A DNA stretch of 64,000 bases from Altererythrobacter ishigakiensis (GTDB taxonomy: Bacteria; Pseudomonadota; Alphaproteobacteria; Sphingomonadales; Sphingomonadaceae): assembly GCF_001663155.1 (NCBI RefSeq), contig NZ_CP015963.1:930001-994000 (forward strand). The letters run 5' to 3'. The notes below the pieces were generated by a model. That model worked only from the letters and a program-made list of their open reading frames with translations, ran no database searches and was not told where the DNA came from. The position numbers and the translations under genes are program-made. Within the stretch, counting starts at the first letter, position 1, and the number at the start of each line of letters is the position of its first letter. Shown here in pieces: positions 53,424 to 61,558 of the stretch.

Positions 53424-54809
53424 TCAGGCGCCGGTTTGCTTCAAGTCTTCACAAAATCGCTTGGTCCAGTCCTGCACGTTATCATCGCGGATCGTGTCGA
53501 TCATCGCCAGATAGCGCGCCTTACGTTCTTTCAGAGGCATGTCGAGTGCAACGCGGATGGCGTGACTGAGGTCATCGGGGCTGTGCGGATTGACCAGCAC
53601 TGCGTCACCTAGCTGGTGCGCAGCACCTGCGAAACGTGACAGAATCAAGACGCCAGGGTCATCGGGGTCTTGCGCCGCGACATACTCTTTTGCGACAAGA
53701 TTCATGCCATCCCTCAGTGGCGTAACCAGACCGATTTTTGAAGCGCGGAAAAAGCCATACAACTCCGCATGACTGTAGCCATGGTTCACGTAACGGATGG
53801 GGACCAGATCGACCTCGCTGCGCGCGCCATTGATCTGCCCTGTTTTCTGCTCAAGCTCGGTCCGGATCTTCTGATAGCTTTCCACATCCTCCCGACTTGG
53901 CGGCGCGATTTGGATGAACACCAGATCGCGGACGCGTTCGGGATGCTGGTCAAAAAAACGGCCGATGCCATCAATCCGCTCTGGAAGACCCTTGGAGTAA
54001 TCGAGACGGTCCACTCCGATCATTGCTGTCCGGTCGCGTGTAGAGGATAGAAGCCGCTTCTCGGCAACTTTTGCTTCCTCTTTTGCCCCTTGCGCCTGAA
54101 AGTGTTCCCAATCGATCCCGATGGGATAGGCCCGGGCAATAGCGGTTTGTCCTTCAAAGCTGATCTGGCCGCTGTTCTCGTCGACATCAGCGCCCAGCTC
54201 CTTGCGGCAATAATGCAGAAAGCTCTCGAGCCATTCCTCCGTCTGGAACCCGATCAGATCATAATCGAGCATCGTGCGAACCAGCCGCTCGTGATAAGGC
54301 AGCGAAACGAACAGTCGCGCTGGCGGCCAAGGTATGTGCAGGAAGAATCCGATGCGGTTCTTTAGACCCCGTGACCGCAGACGTTCGCCCAGTGGCAGCA
54401 AGTGATAATCATGCACCCAGACTAAATCATCTTCTTCAATCAGCGGCGTAACGCATTCGGCAAAGCGCTCGTTTACGCGCTCATACCCCTTGCCGGTCTC
54501 ACGTTCATATTCGGTCAGATCGAGCCGATAATGGAATAAGGGCCAGAGCGTCGAATTGGCATAGCCGTTATAATATTCATCGATATCACGGGTTGAGAGA
54601 TCAATGGTCGCGGTCGTGACACCGTCATTGCGTTGCAGGTTAATATTGCCGGTGCGATCTTCACTTTCCTCGCCCGACCAACCGAACCAGATGCCGCCGT
54701 AATCCTTCAGCGCTGAATTGAGCGCGCCTGCCAAACCACCCTGCGCACCTGCCACGCCGCGTGCCTTAGGCACAGCAACACGATTAGAGATAACGACAAG
54801 GCGGGTTAT
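53424..54809 (-). CDS. otsA: Trehalose-6-phosphate synthase with non-standard (ATA) start
   Basis: About 461 residues if read from ATA 54809. The GT20 fold is complete: LVVISNRVAVPK (the SNR segment binds glucose-6-phosphate), GGLAGALNSAL, WFGWSGE, DLVWVHDYHLLPLGERLR, MIGVDRLDYSKGLPERI and the C-terminal RDGMNLVAKEY. It joins UDP-glucose and glucose-6-phosphate to trehalose-6-phosphate. Between the upstream stop (TGA 54818-54816) and the SNR segment there is no ATG, GTG or TTG. The first standard start (GTG 54773) would remove SNR. ATA overlaps the GH15 TAA stop, and GGAG lies nine bases upstream, so initiation at ATA, or a mutated ATG, is inferred. Third gene of otsB-GH15-otsA. Confidence 0.87.
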   Translation of the reverse strand: MTRLVVISNRVAVPKARGVAGAQGGLAGALNSALKDYGGIWFGWSGEESEDRTGNINLQRNDGVTTATIDLSTRDIDEYYNGYANSTLWPLFHYRLDLTEYERETGKGYERVNERFAECVTPLIEEDDLVWVHDYHLLPLGERLRSRGLKNRIGFFLHIPWPPARLFVSLPYHERLVRTMLDYDLIGFQTEEWLESFLHYCRKELGADVDENSGQISFEGQTAIARAYPIGIDWEHFQAQGAKEEAKVAEKRLLSSTRDRTAMIGVDRLDYSKGLPERIDGIGRFFDQHPERVRDLVFIQIAPPSREDVESYQKIRTELEQKTGQINGARSEVDLVPIRYVNHGYSHAELYGFFRASKIGLVTPLRDGMNLVAKEYVAAQDPDDPGVLILSRFAGAAHQLGDAVLVNPHSPDDLSHAIRVALDMPLKERKARYLAMIDTIRDDNVQDWTKRFCEDLKQTGA

Positions 54810-56638
54810 CGGACTTCACTCCATGGTTTCGACAGCAGGCCGGCGCAGTTGATCACTCCAACCAGCGAGTAGGTTTGCGGGAAATTCCCCCAAAGTTCGC
54901 CGGTTTCATAATCGAGGTCTTCGCTGAGCAAGCCTGATTGCGTTCTGTGGCTTAGCATGGTTTTGAACAAATTGCGGGCTTCTTCGTCGCGGCCGGCCAG
55001 ATGCAGCGCCTCGATCAGCCAGAAGGTGCAAACATTAAACGCAGTTTCGGGCGCACCAAAATCATCTTCTGCAGCATATCTCAGCATATGGTCGCCGCGG
55101 CGCAAATGCTTCTCCACGGCAGCAAAAGTTTGTTGGAACCGGTCATCTTCTGGCGCCAGGAAACGCAGCTCCACCATCTGTAAGAGGCTTGCATCGAGAT
55201 AGTCGCTTTCAAAGCTGGCGCCGTAGTGTCCGCCTGCTCCGTTTTCCTTCCATGCTTCGGTTTCAATTTTTGCCCGAACCGTGTCCGCCCGTTCGCGCCA
55301 AAGCCTGGCGCGATCCGATTTTTCCAGCCATTCAGCGGTGTTTGCCAAACGGTCGCACGCCGCCCAGCTCATTACAGCGGAATAGGTGTGCACTTCCTGT
55401 CGCGTGCGGAATTCCCAAAGGCCGGCGTCGGGTTGGTCATGCATCGCCCATGCCATTTCACCGACTTCTTCCAGGCTTTCGTAGTCACGATCGTCGGCGA
55501 TACGCAGCAATCGTTCATCTATGAATCCTTGAACCGTGGGCAGCACGATCTGTCCGTAACAATCGTGCTGAACCTGTTTGTAAGCAGCATTGCCGCGCCG
55601 CACGGGCCCCATGCCGCGATAGCCCGCCAGATAGGCGGCGGTGGTCTCATCAAGTTCGCTCTCGCCCATTACGGAATAAAGCGGTTGAATCTGACCTCCC
55701 TTTGCACTGTCGACGATATTGCGCAGATAGCCGAGGTATTTTTCAAGAACATCGAGTGCGCCCAGCCGGTTGAGCGCTTGCACCGTGTAGTACGAATCGC
55801 GGATCCAGCAGTAGCGGTAGTCCCAATTGCGTTCCGAATGGGCCGCTTCGGGGATCGATGTGGTCAGCGCGGCAACGATCGCGCCAGTCTCTTCATGCTG
55901 ACACAGCTTGAGAGTGATCGCGCACCGGATCACCTCTTTTTGCCATTCGAGCGGGATGGCCAGACTGCGGACCCATTCTTGCCAGTATTTACGCGTTGAT
56001 TGTTCCATCCGCCGGATTTCTTCGCGCAGGTTCCCTGCAAACGGCTCATCCGGACCAAGAAAGAAATGCGTGTCTTCTTCGATACGGAAAGTTCGTTGCT
56101 CAAGGATGTATCCAACCGGCGCGTCAGTGCTAAGCCGCAGCGCTTGCGGACCAACTAGGTAACGGATATGGTTGGTGCCGTTCGTAGTCTCTGCCAACCC
56201 CGCGCCATAATTCTTCATCGGACGCATGATGACCTTGATCCGCGGATTACCCGCGATCGGCCTCACAATCCGTCCGAATGCAACGGGGCGATACATTCGG
56301 CCCTTGCCTTCATAACGCGGGGCGAAATCGAGCACTTCGATCACGCTTCCGTCTTCGGATTCGAGCCTGGTGACCAATATGGGGGTGTTGCGGATATATT
56401 CCTGAGTTGCGGAGACCTGCCCATCAAGTTCGAAGCGCCAAACGCCGGCTTGATTCTGTTCTCCATTGAGAAGTGAGCAGAAAACCGGGTCGCCATCAAC
56501 GCGCGGGATGCAGCCCCAGACCAGGCTCCCGCTTTGATCAATCAGGCCAGAGACCTGACAATTTCCGATGGGCCATAGCTCAAGATTGGCACTAGTCGCC
56601 GAAATGGCTGATTTTGAATTTGTCACAGGTCTAACCAT
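54806..56638 (-). CDS. GH15-family glucoamylase-like glycosidase (possible trehalase)
   Basis: 610 residues. GNCQVSGLIDQSGSLVWGCIPRVDGDPVF is the standard N-domain of bacterial GH15 proteins, and the (alpha/alpha)6 barrel carries ERNWDYRYCWIRDSYYTV, where an acidic catalytic residue is expected, and LLSEDLDYETGELWGNFPQTYSLVG near the end, holding the second catalytic Glu region. Family members cleave alpha-1,4-glucans or, in mycobacteria and some others, trehalose. No signal peptide, so cytoplasmic. Its start overlaps otsB by 16 bases and its stop overlaps otsA, so one transcript makes and possibly degrades trehalose. Which sugar it cleaves cannot be read. Confidence 0.9.
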   Translation of the reverse strand: MVRPVTNSKSAISATSANLELWPIGNCQVSGLIDQSGSLVWGCIPRVDGDPVFCSLLNGEQNQAGVWRFELDGQVSATQEYIRNTPILVTRLESEDGSVIEVLDFAPRYEGKGRMYRPVAFGRIVRPIAGNPRIKVIMRPMKNYGAGLAETTNGTNHIRYLVGPQALRLSTDAPVGYILEQRTFRIEEDTHFFLGPDEPFAGNLREEIRRMEQSTRKYWQEWVRSLAIPLEWQKEVIRCAITLKLCQHEETGAIVAALTTSIPEAAHSERNWDYRYCWIRDSYYTVQALNRLGALDVLEKYLGYLRNIVDSAKGGQIQPLYSVMGESELDETTAAYLAGYRGMGPVRRGNAAYKQVQHDCYGQIVLPTVQGFIDERLLRIADDRDYESLEEVGEMAWAMHDQPDAGLWEFRTRQEVHTYSAVMSWAACDRLANTAEWLEKSDRARLWRERADTVRAKIETEAWKENGAGGHYGASFESDYLDASLLQMVELRFLAPEDDRFQQTFAAVEKHLRRGDHMLRYAAEDDFGAPETAFNVCTFWLIEALHLAGRDEEARNLFKTMLSHRTQSGLLSEDLDYETGELWGNFPQTYSLVGVINCAGLLSKPWSEVR

Positions 56639-57369
56639 TGATGAACTTCTTCGACCGAGGCAAGGATGTAGCTGGCAAGACTTTCCCTTGCCTCCCCAAC
56701 CAGTATGCCAAAGCCGCCAAGATCTTTGGCAGCGGCAAAGCCGTCTTCGTCGGTAACATCGTCACCAACGAAAACCGGTACAGTCTGATTGAATGGCGAA
56801 ATCTCCATAAAAGCCCGAACTGCCGACCCTTTGTCTGCGCCTTTGCGCACCAGCTCGACCACACATTTGCCTGTCTTGATTGCTAAACCGTGTCTGGCTG
56901 CAACTCTCTCTCCGAATTGCAGCGCGATTTTATCCAGCTGTGGGTTCTCGCGGAAATGCAAAGCGCCGCCATGCGTCTTGGCCTCATAGCGCAGGCCGTT
57001 CTTCGCAGAAAATGCGGTCAGCGCGGCGATCGCTTCTTCTGGCAAACTTTCTGGCGGTTGACCCAACGGCTTGCCATCAGCCATGCGCCTGTCTGCACCA
57101 TGCGACCCCGCTTGGGCGACCTTCAAGCTGCCGCCCATATAGGTAGCCAGATCTTCAAGAGATCGACCGCTGATCAAGGCCATCCGATTTCCGAGCCGTA
57201 CAGAAAGTGCCTCGAGCGCAACAGGAAGCCTGGAAGGAACAAATATTGAGTCCGGAGTTGGGGCAATCTCTACGAGGGTCCCATCGAAATCGAGAAACAG
57301 TGAAATAGGGCTGGTTTCATTGATGTCATTCAAGGACGGCGGCCGCTGAAGTTCGCGATGATCGAGCAT
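56623..57369 (-). CDS. otsB: Trehalose-6-phosphate phosphatase
   Basis: 248 residues. HAD-fold phosphatase with LDFDGTLVEIAP (nucleophile Asp27, acid/base Asp29), ALISGRSLEDL (motif II), GADKGSAVRAFM (motif III Lys) and FVGDDVTDEDGF (motif IV, Mg2+ Asp pair). It removes phosphate from trehalose-6-phosphate. First gene of the trehalose operon; the promoter should lie in the 199-base divergent gap to the flavoprotein gene. ATG 57369 has no strong ribosome-binding site. Trehalose here is probably a stress solute. Confidence 0.95.
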   Translation of the reverse strand: MLDHRELQRPPSLNDINETSPISLFLDFDGTLVEIAPTPDSIFVPSRLPVALEALSVRLGNRMALISGRSLEDLATYMGGSLKVAQAGSHGADRRMADGKPLGQPPESLPEEAIAALTAFSAKNGLRYEAKTHGGALHFRENPQLDKIALQFGERVAARHGLAIKTGKCVVELVRKGADKGSAVRAFMEISPFNQTVPVFVGDDVTDEDGFAAAKDLGGFGILVGEARESLASYILASVEEVHQWLDL

Positions 57370-57568
57370 AGTATCAGCCTATCGTAGTCAGCAGGTCAGC
57401 GGAACACATTTCGGTCCATCCAGAGTACGTAATACGTATGTGCAATTTCATGGCAGTAGACTTTCTCGCCGTGATGTGAGAATTGTTTACTTGGGTCGTT
57501 GGGGAAAGATATGATTTTACGGGGCAATTGCCTCTCCGCTCGACCTGTTTTCAACGCTGTTCAGGTGT

Positions 57569-59698
57569 GTGTTGAGCGCTGATCCCATCAAGGTTGCCGT
57601 GATCGGTGGCGGGTGCGCCGCAATGGCGTTGGTATGGGAATTGACCAAACCCGAATTGAACGGCCGCTATCAGGTTACGGTCTACCAGGAAGGCTGGCGA
57701 CTAGGAGGAAAAGGCGCTTCTGGCCGCGGTCCTAGTGGGCGTATCGAAGAGCACGGTCTCCATATCTGGCTCGGCTTTTATGACAATTCCTTCCGCATGA
57801 TGCGCGAATGCCATGCCGAGCTGGAAGCTGCGGGGCTGGGGGATCTTTATGGCGATTGGCGCGAGGCGTGGACGCCTGAAAATGACGTAGCGCTATGTTC
57901 ACCTGCGGAAGGTGGAGGATTCGAGAAATGGACGGCGCACATGCCGCCGCGTCCAGGATTGCCGGGCGACCCCTTGCCGCCTGACGCGGTGTTCTCGCTC
58001 CCCTATTACATTGCACGCGGTTTCGAACTCTTCCGCTCGCTTGTGCATGATACGAGGGTGGATGGAGAAACCACGCTGGCAGGGTTCGAGAGGCCTCCAG
58101 AAGGTGATGTCGTTGCGCGCATCGCCTATCTTGCAAAGCTTGGCACATTCGCCGGAACCGCTGCGCTGGCAGAGGCGCTGGGAGTTCTCGCATCGCTCAT
58201 CCGCTCAGTTTCCCCAGCAGGGGCGGAGAGCATTCTGAAAGCTGCGGAAGGCAGCCTTGAGCAGCTGCGCGGCTGGATTGAAGATCGCTGGATCGCCGAT
58301 GATCCGAACCGCTTTCTATGGGAAATTGCCGATCTTGCCTTGGCATCGACGGTTGGCCTGATCCGTTATCAGGTGATGAGCGACCCACGTGGCCTAGACT
58401 CGATCGACGACTATGAATGTCGCGAATGGATGCGCATAAACGGAGCTTCAGAGCGCTCGCTGCAGTCCCCTTTCATGCGCGGCTTGTACGATCTCGCAAT
58501 GGGTTACGAAAACGGTGATCCTGACAAACCCTGCATATCTGCCGGCCAAGGCCTACGCGGGACAATGCGAACTTTCTTTGGCTATCGCGGCGCATTCATG
58601 TGGCGCATGCGGGCCGGGATGGGCGACGTTGTATTTGCACCGCTCTACACCGCCTTGAAGCGGCGCGGGGTTAAGTTCGAATTCTTCCATCGTTTGACCA
58701 ATATGGGGTTGGACAAAGGAAAGGATCACATCGGCAGCCTGACTTTTGATGTACAGGGCAAGATCAAGGGCGGCGGGGAGTATGACCCATTTGTCACCAT
58801 TCAAGGCAAGCCATGCTGGCCCTCGCAGCCGGATCTCGATCAGCTGACCAATGGCAGGAAGATTGCACGAGAGAATTGGAATCTGGAATCGCATTGGGAT
58901 CGGCGGCGGGCGACTGAGAAGACGATCAAGGTCAGTGAGGACTTTGACTTCGTCGCGCTGGCGATTGGCCTTGGCGCTGTTCCCTATGTGTCGAAAGAAC
59001 TTGTCGAGAATGACCAGCGCTGGGCGGGCATGTGTGCCAATGTAAAGACCGTTGCTTCGCAGGCATTCCAGTTGTGGTTGGACGAAGATATTGATCAACT
59101 GGGTTGGGAAGGGCCAGCCTATATCACCGGCGCATCTGCCAAACCATTCGATACCTGGTGCGATATGGCGCATGTTGTACCGGAAGAGAATTGGCGTAAA
59201 CCGCCAGCAACATCGGTCTATTTTTGCGCCGTTTTGCCGGATCCGGACGAACCTCCATCAGACGATGACCGTGACTACCCAGCCCGCCGCGCAGAGGAAG
59301 TTCGTAGCTTAGCCGAAAATTATCTAACGGGCCCGATGCGCGAAGTCTGGCCCGGCGCTTTCACCGAAACTGGCGATTTCCGATGGTCGATTCTCAAAGC
59401 GCCCGATGACGGTACATTTGATCAAAAGCTAGGCGGGCAAGCTCTTTTCGCGACCCAGTACTGGCGGGCCAATGTGAACCCGTCAGATCGCTACGTGATT
59501 CACAAACAGGGCACGCATCATTTTCGAATTTCGCCGCTCGACGTGGATTATGATAATCTCACAATCGCCGGCGACTGGACCGATAGCGGATTCCATTCCG
59601 GCTGCGTTGAAGGCGCGGTCATGTCGGGACTGCTGGCGGCGCATGCATTAAGCGGATCACCCAAGCTTGAGGACATCATGGCTTATGACCACCCGTAA
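57569..59698 (+). CDS. Phytoene-desaturase/amine-oxidase-like FAD oxidoreductase with long insert
   Basis: 709 residues from GTG 57569. N-terminal FAD motif VAVIGGGCAAMALVWEL with a following acidic strand and GWRLGGKGASGR, the GG-motif of carotenoid desaturase and amine-oxidase-like enzymes. The C-terminus has LTIAGDWTDSGFHSGCVEGAVMSG, the matching second FAD segment. Usual members have 420-520 residues; here an extra ~200 residues, rich in Trp, Tyr and acidic residues, lie between, including helical stretches about 150-290. The relatives act on polyprenyl or other hydrophobic chains. It starts a six-gene overlapping operon with a prenyl synthase. Substrate and product are unknown. Confidence 0.8.
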   Translation: MLSADPIKVAVIGGGCAAMALVWELTKPELNGRYQVTVYQEGWRLGGKGASGRGPSGRIEEHGLHIWLGFYDNSFRMMRECHAELEAAGLGDLYGDWREAWTPENDVALCSPAEGGGFEKWTAHMPPRPGLPGDPLPPDAVFSLPYYIARGFELFRSLVHDTRVDGETTLAGFERPPEGDVVARIAYLAKLGTFAGTAALAEALGVLASLIRSVSPAGAESILKAAEGSLEQLRGWIEDRWIADDPNRFLWEIADLALASTVGLIRYQVMSDPRGLDSIDDYECREWMRINGASERSLQSPFMRGLYDLAMGYENGDPDKPCISAGQGLRGTMRTFFGYRGAFMWRMRAGMGDVVFAPLYTALKRRGVKFEFFHRLTNMGLDKGKDHIGSLTFDVQGKIKGGGEYDPFVTIQGKPCWPSQPDLDQLTNGRKIARENWNLESHWDRRRATEKTIKVSEDFDFVALAIGLGAVPYVSKELVENDQRWAGMCANVKTVASQAFQLWLDEDIDQLGWEGPAYITGASAKPFDTWCDMAHVVPEENWRKPPATSVYFCAVLPDPDEPPSDDDRDYPARRAEEVRSLAENYLTGPMREVWPGAFTETGDFRWSILKAPDDGTFDQKLGGQALFATQYWRANVNPSDRYVIHKQGTHHFRISPLDVDYDNLTIAGDWTDSGFHSGCVEGAVMSGLLAAHALSGSPKLEDIMAYDHP

Positions 59699-60506
59699 CA
59701 AGAAGAAGAGCCCAACAAGAACAACCAAACCGGCTTTGGCCCGAAAGGCACCCGACCGTAGCGGCAAGACTTCGAAACGAATTAAGAAGGGCAAACGCGG
59801 TGCGGATGAGAATGGCGCCAGCGCTGATATCGCCGGAAATGGAGCTGCGGGCGATGATACCGATTTTGATGACAAAGTCTCGGATTTGGTAAAGAGTGCC
59901 TACGATGCGTTGTCAGAGACGATCGGTCAGGGGCGAAAGGCGGCAGAGCAATTCCGCCAAGGAGAATACAACTTCCGGCAAGTGCCCGGCGACGTCGAAG
60001 AAATGGCACGTCGCATGTTGCAATTGGCACGGCAGCTAAGCAGCACGACTTTCGATGTGTGCGAGCAATTGATCGGGCAGATCTCCGATTTTGCCGAGCC
60101 ACCCGAGCCCGGAACGACGAAAGTAGCGCCCTTCCGTACGCACCAGCCGACAAGGGGTTCATCGGCTGCGCCACCGTCTTCCACTGCTCAGCCAACTGGC
60201 AATGGTGCAATGCGGCTTGCCGTGGAATTCGCCGGCCGCAAGGCTGCAAGTTCGACGACCACTTCAATTGCACGGCCAGCCAAGCCGACCAGGGCTGAAG
60301 ACTTGAAGGCCACTCCACTCGCTCCTGTAGAAGGAGAGGGTAAGGCACTCTCGGACGTCAAATTTTCCGCTGATCTTTCTGACGGCGGGGTCATTGCCAC
60401 AGTAGGGATTCCGTCCAAACAGGCTAACGGAACATATGTCGGCTATGTCCATACCAGCAAGGACAAGACTCCGCTTGGCATGCTCATCGTGACTTTAGGC
60501 AAGTAG
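59685..60506 (+). CDS. Phasin-like helical protein with C-terminal beta domain
   Basis: 273 residues from ATG 59685, overlapping the flavoprotein stop by 14 bases. Residues 1-45 are strongly basic (Lys/Arg-rich), about 60-130 form amphipathic helices (VKSAYDALSETIGQGRKAAE, EEMARRMLQLARQLSSTTFD) like phasins and other granule-surface proteins, and about 130-220 is a Pro/Thr/Ala-rich linker. The last ~55 residues (KFSADLSDGGVIATVGIP, GTYVGYVHTS, GMLIVTLG) look like a small beta-sandwich. No catalytic motif or signal. It could coat a lipid or polyester body or hold the enzymes of the operon together; position and composition are the only evidence. Confidence 0.6.
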   Translation: MTTRNKKKSPTRTTKPALARKAPDRSGKTSKRIKKGKRGADENGASADIAGNGAAGDDTDFDDKVSDLVKSAYDALSETIGQGRKAAEQFRQGEYNFRQVPGDVEEMARRMLQLARQLSSTTFDVCEQLIGQISDFAEPPEPGTTKVAPFRTHQPTRGSSAAPPSSTAQPTGNGAMRLAVEFAGRKAASSTTTSIARPAKPTRAEDLKATPLAPVEGEGKALSDVKFSADLSDGGVIATVGIPSKQANGTYVGYVHTSKDKTPLGMLIVTLGK

Positions 60507-60508
60507 CA

Positions 60509-61558
60509 GTGCAGCAGGGGGGGAAGATCACACCGGACCATCCCGCAGCCCCTCCAGAGGGGTTGATAGCCAGATATGCGTCGGCGACACGCGAAGAGCT
60601 ATCTCGTTATCTTGAAACGGACACTCCGGTCCCGTTCCTCGATCCCTTGCTTGCCGACTATCCTCAAAGAGGCGGCAAGATGCTCCGCCCGGCGATGTGC
60701 CTCGCCAATGCAGCGATCTTTGGGAAGGTGACGCACGATGTAGTGCGCTGCGCTGCGGCGATCGAGTTGCTGCATAATGCACTGTTGATTCATGACGACG
60801 TGCAGGACGGCAGCGATATGCGGCGTGGCAAACCAACGCTTCACGCGATGCATGGAACGCCGTTGGCAATCAACGCCGGTGATGCACTGCTTTTTACGGC
60901 GTTCAGACCACTGCTCGACGCGGTGCATTCGATGGGTTCTGAGGTCGGCCGGAAAGTCTTCGATGTAACCAGTACAATGGCGCGACAAACGGCAGAGGGA
61001 CAGGCGCTTGAGCTCGGCTGGCGTGACCAGAATGTGACCGACCTTACTGAAGCCGATTATTTCCGCATGGCGATGAAGAAGACTGCCTGGATGGGCATGA
61101 TCTGGCCTGCGCAACTGGGTGTGATAACGGGTTCCTACGGGCAAGCTGATCATCAGCGTGTGATCCGGTTCGGGCACTTTCTCGGGATCGCTTTTCAGAT
61201 CGAAGACGACCTTCGTAATCTGTCTGAGGATCCCGGTTACGGCAAAGAACAAAATGGTGATTTGTACGAGGCCAAGCGCACGTTGATGCTCATTCATGTG
61301 CTGAATGCAGCCAGCGCGAAGGAGAAGCAGCGGATCGATTCGTTTCTGGGACTGAAGCGAGAGCAGCGTAGCGAGGACGAGATGCTCTGGCTTGCGCAGT
61401 TGATGCGCAAGAAGGGATCCATAGACTTCGCTCGCAAGATCTCCGGTGCAATGGCGGGTGCTGCGCTCCAGGAATTCGACATCGCCTATGGCGAGTATCC
61501 TGACAGTGAAGACAAGAACTTCCTTCACGGTCTCGTTCGCTGGGTGTTTGATCGCTAA
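60509..61558 (+). CDS. Polyprenyl diphosphate synthase-like protein with DDxxN second motif
   Basis: 349 residues from GTG 60509. All-helical trans-prenyltransferase: GGKMLRPAMCL (substrate diphosphate binding), first Asp-rich motif HDDVQDGSDMRRG (Asp96, Asp97, Asp100), and FQIEDDLRNL as second Asp-rich motif with Asp233, Asp234 and Asn237 where Asp is normal. GDLYEAKRTLML supplies the usual Lys. The FARM neighbourhood has no Phe/Tyr block, so long chains would be possible. With DDxxD altered, chain elongation may be changed, or the enzyme may act on a different substrate. It begins three bases after the phasin-like gene and overlaps the next by one base (TAATG). Confidence 0.82.
   Translation: MQQGGKITPDHPAAPPEGLIARYASATREELSRYLETDTPVPFLDPLLADYPQRGGKMLRPAMCLANAAIFGKVTHDVVRCAAAIELLHNALLIHDDVQDGSDMRRGKPTLHAMHGTPLAINAGDALLFTAFRPLLDAVHSMGSEVGRKVFDVTSTMARQTAEGQALELGWRDQNVTDLTEADYFRMAMKKTAWMGMIWPAQLGVITGSYGQADHQRVIRFGHFLGIAFQIEDDLRNLSEDPGYGKEQNGDLYEAKRTLMLIHVLNAASAKEKQRIDSFLGLKREQRSEDEMLWLAQLMRKKGSIDFARKISGAMAGAALQEFDIAYGEYPDSEDKNFLHGLVRWVFDR

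Noticed and set aside
52989..53612. Plus-strand 207-codon open frame across the halogenase end and otsA
   Set aside because: Overlaps the 3' end of the halogenase and the antisense of otsA, has low-complexity Arg/Ser content and no recognisable domain.
57370..57568. Possible riboswitch or small RNA in the otsB-flavoprotein divergent gap
   Set aside because: No conserved aptamer pattern or stable stem was recognised; treated as a plain divergent promoter region.
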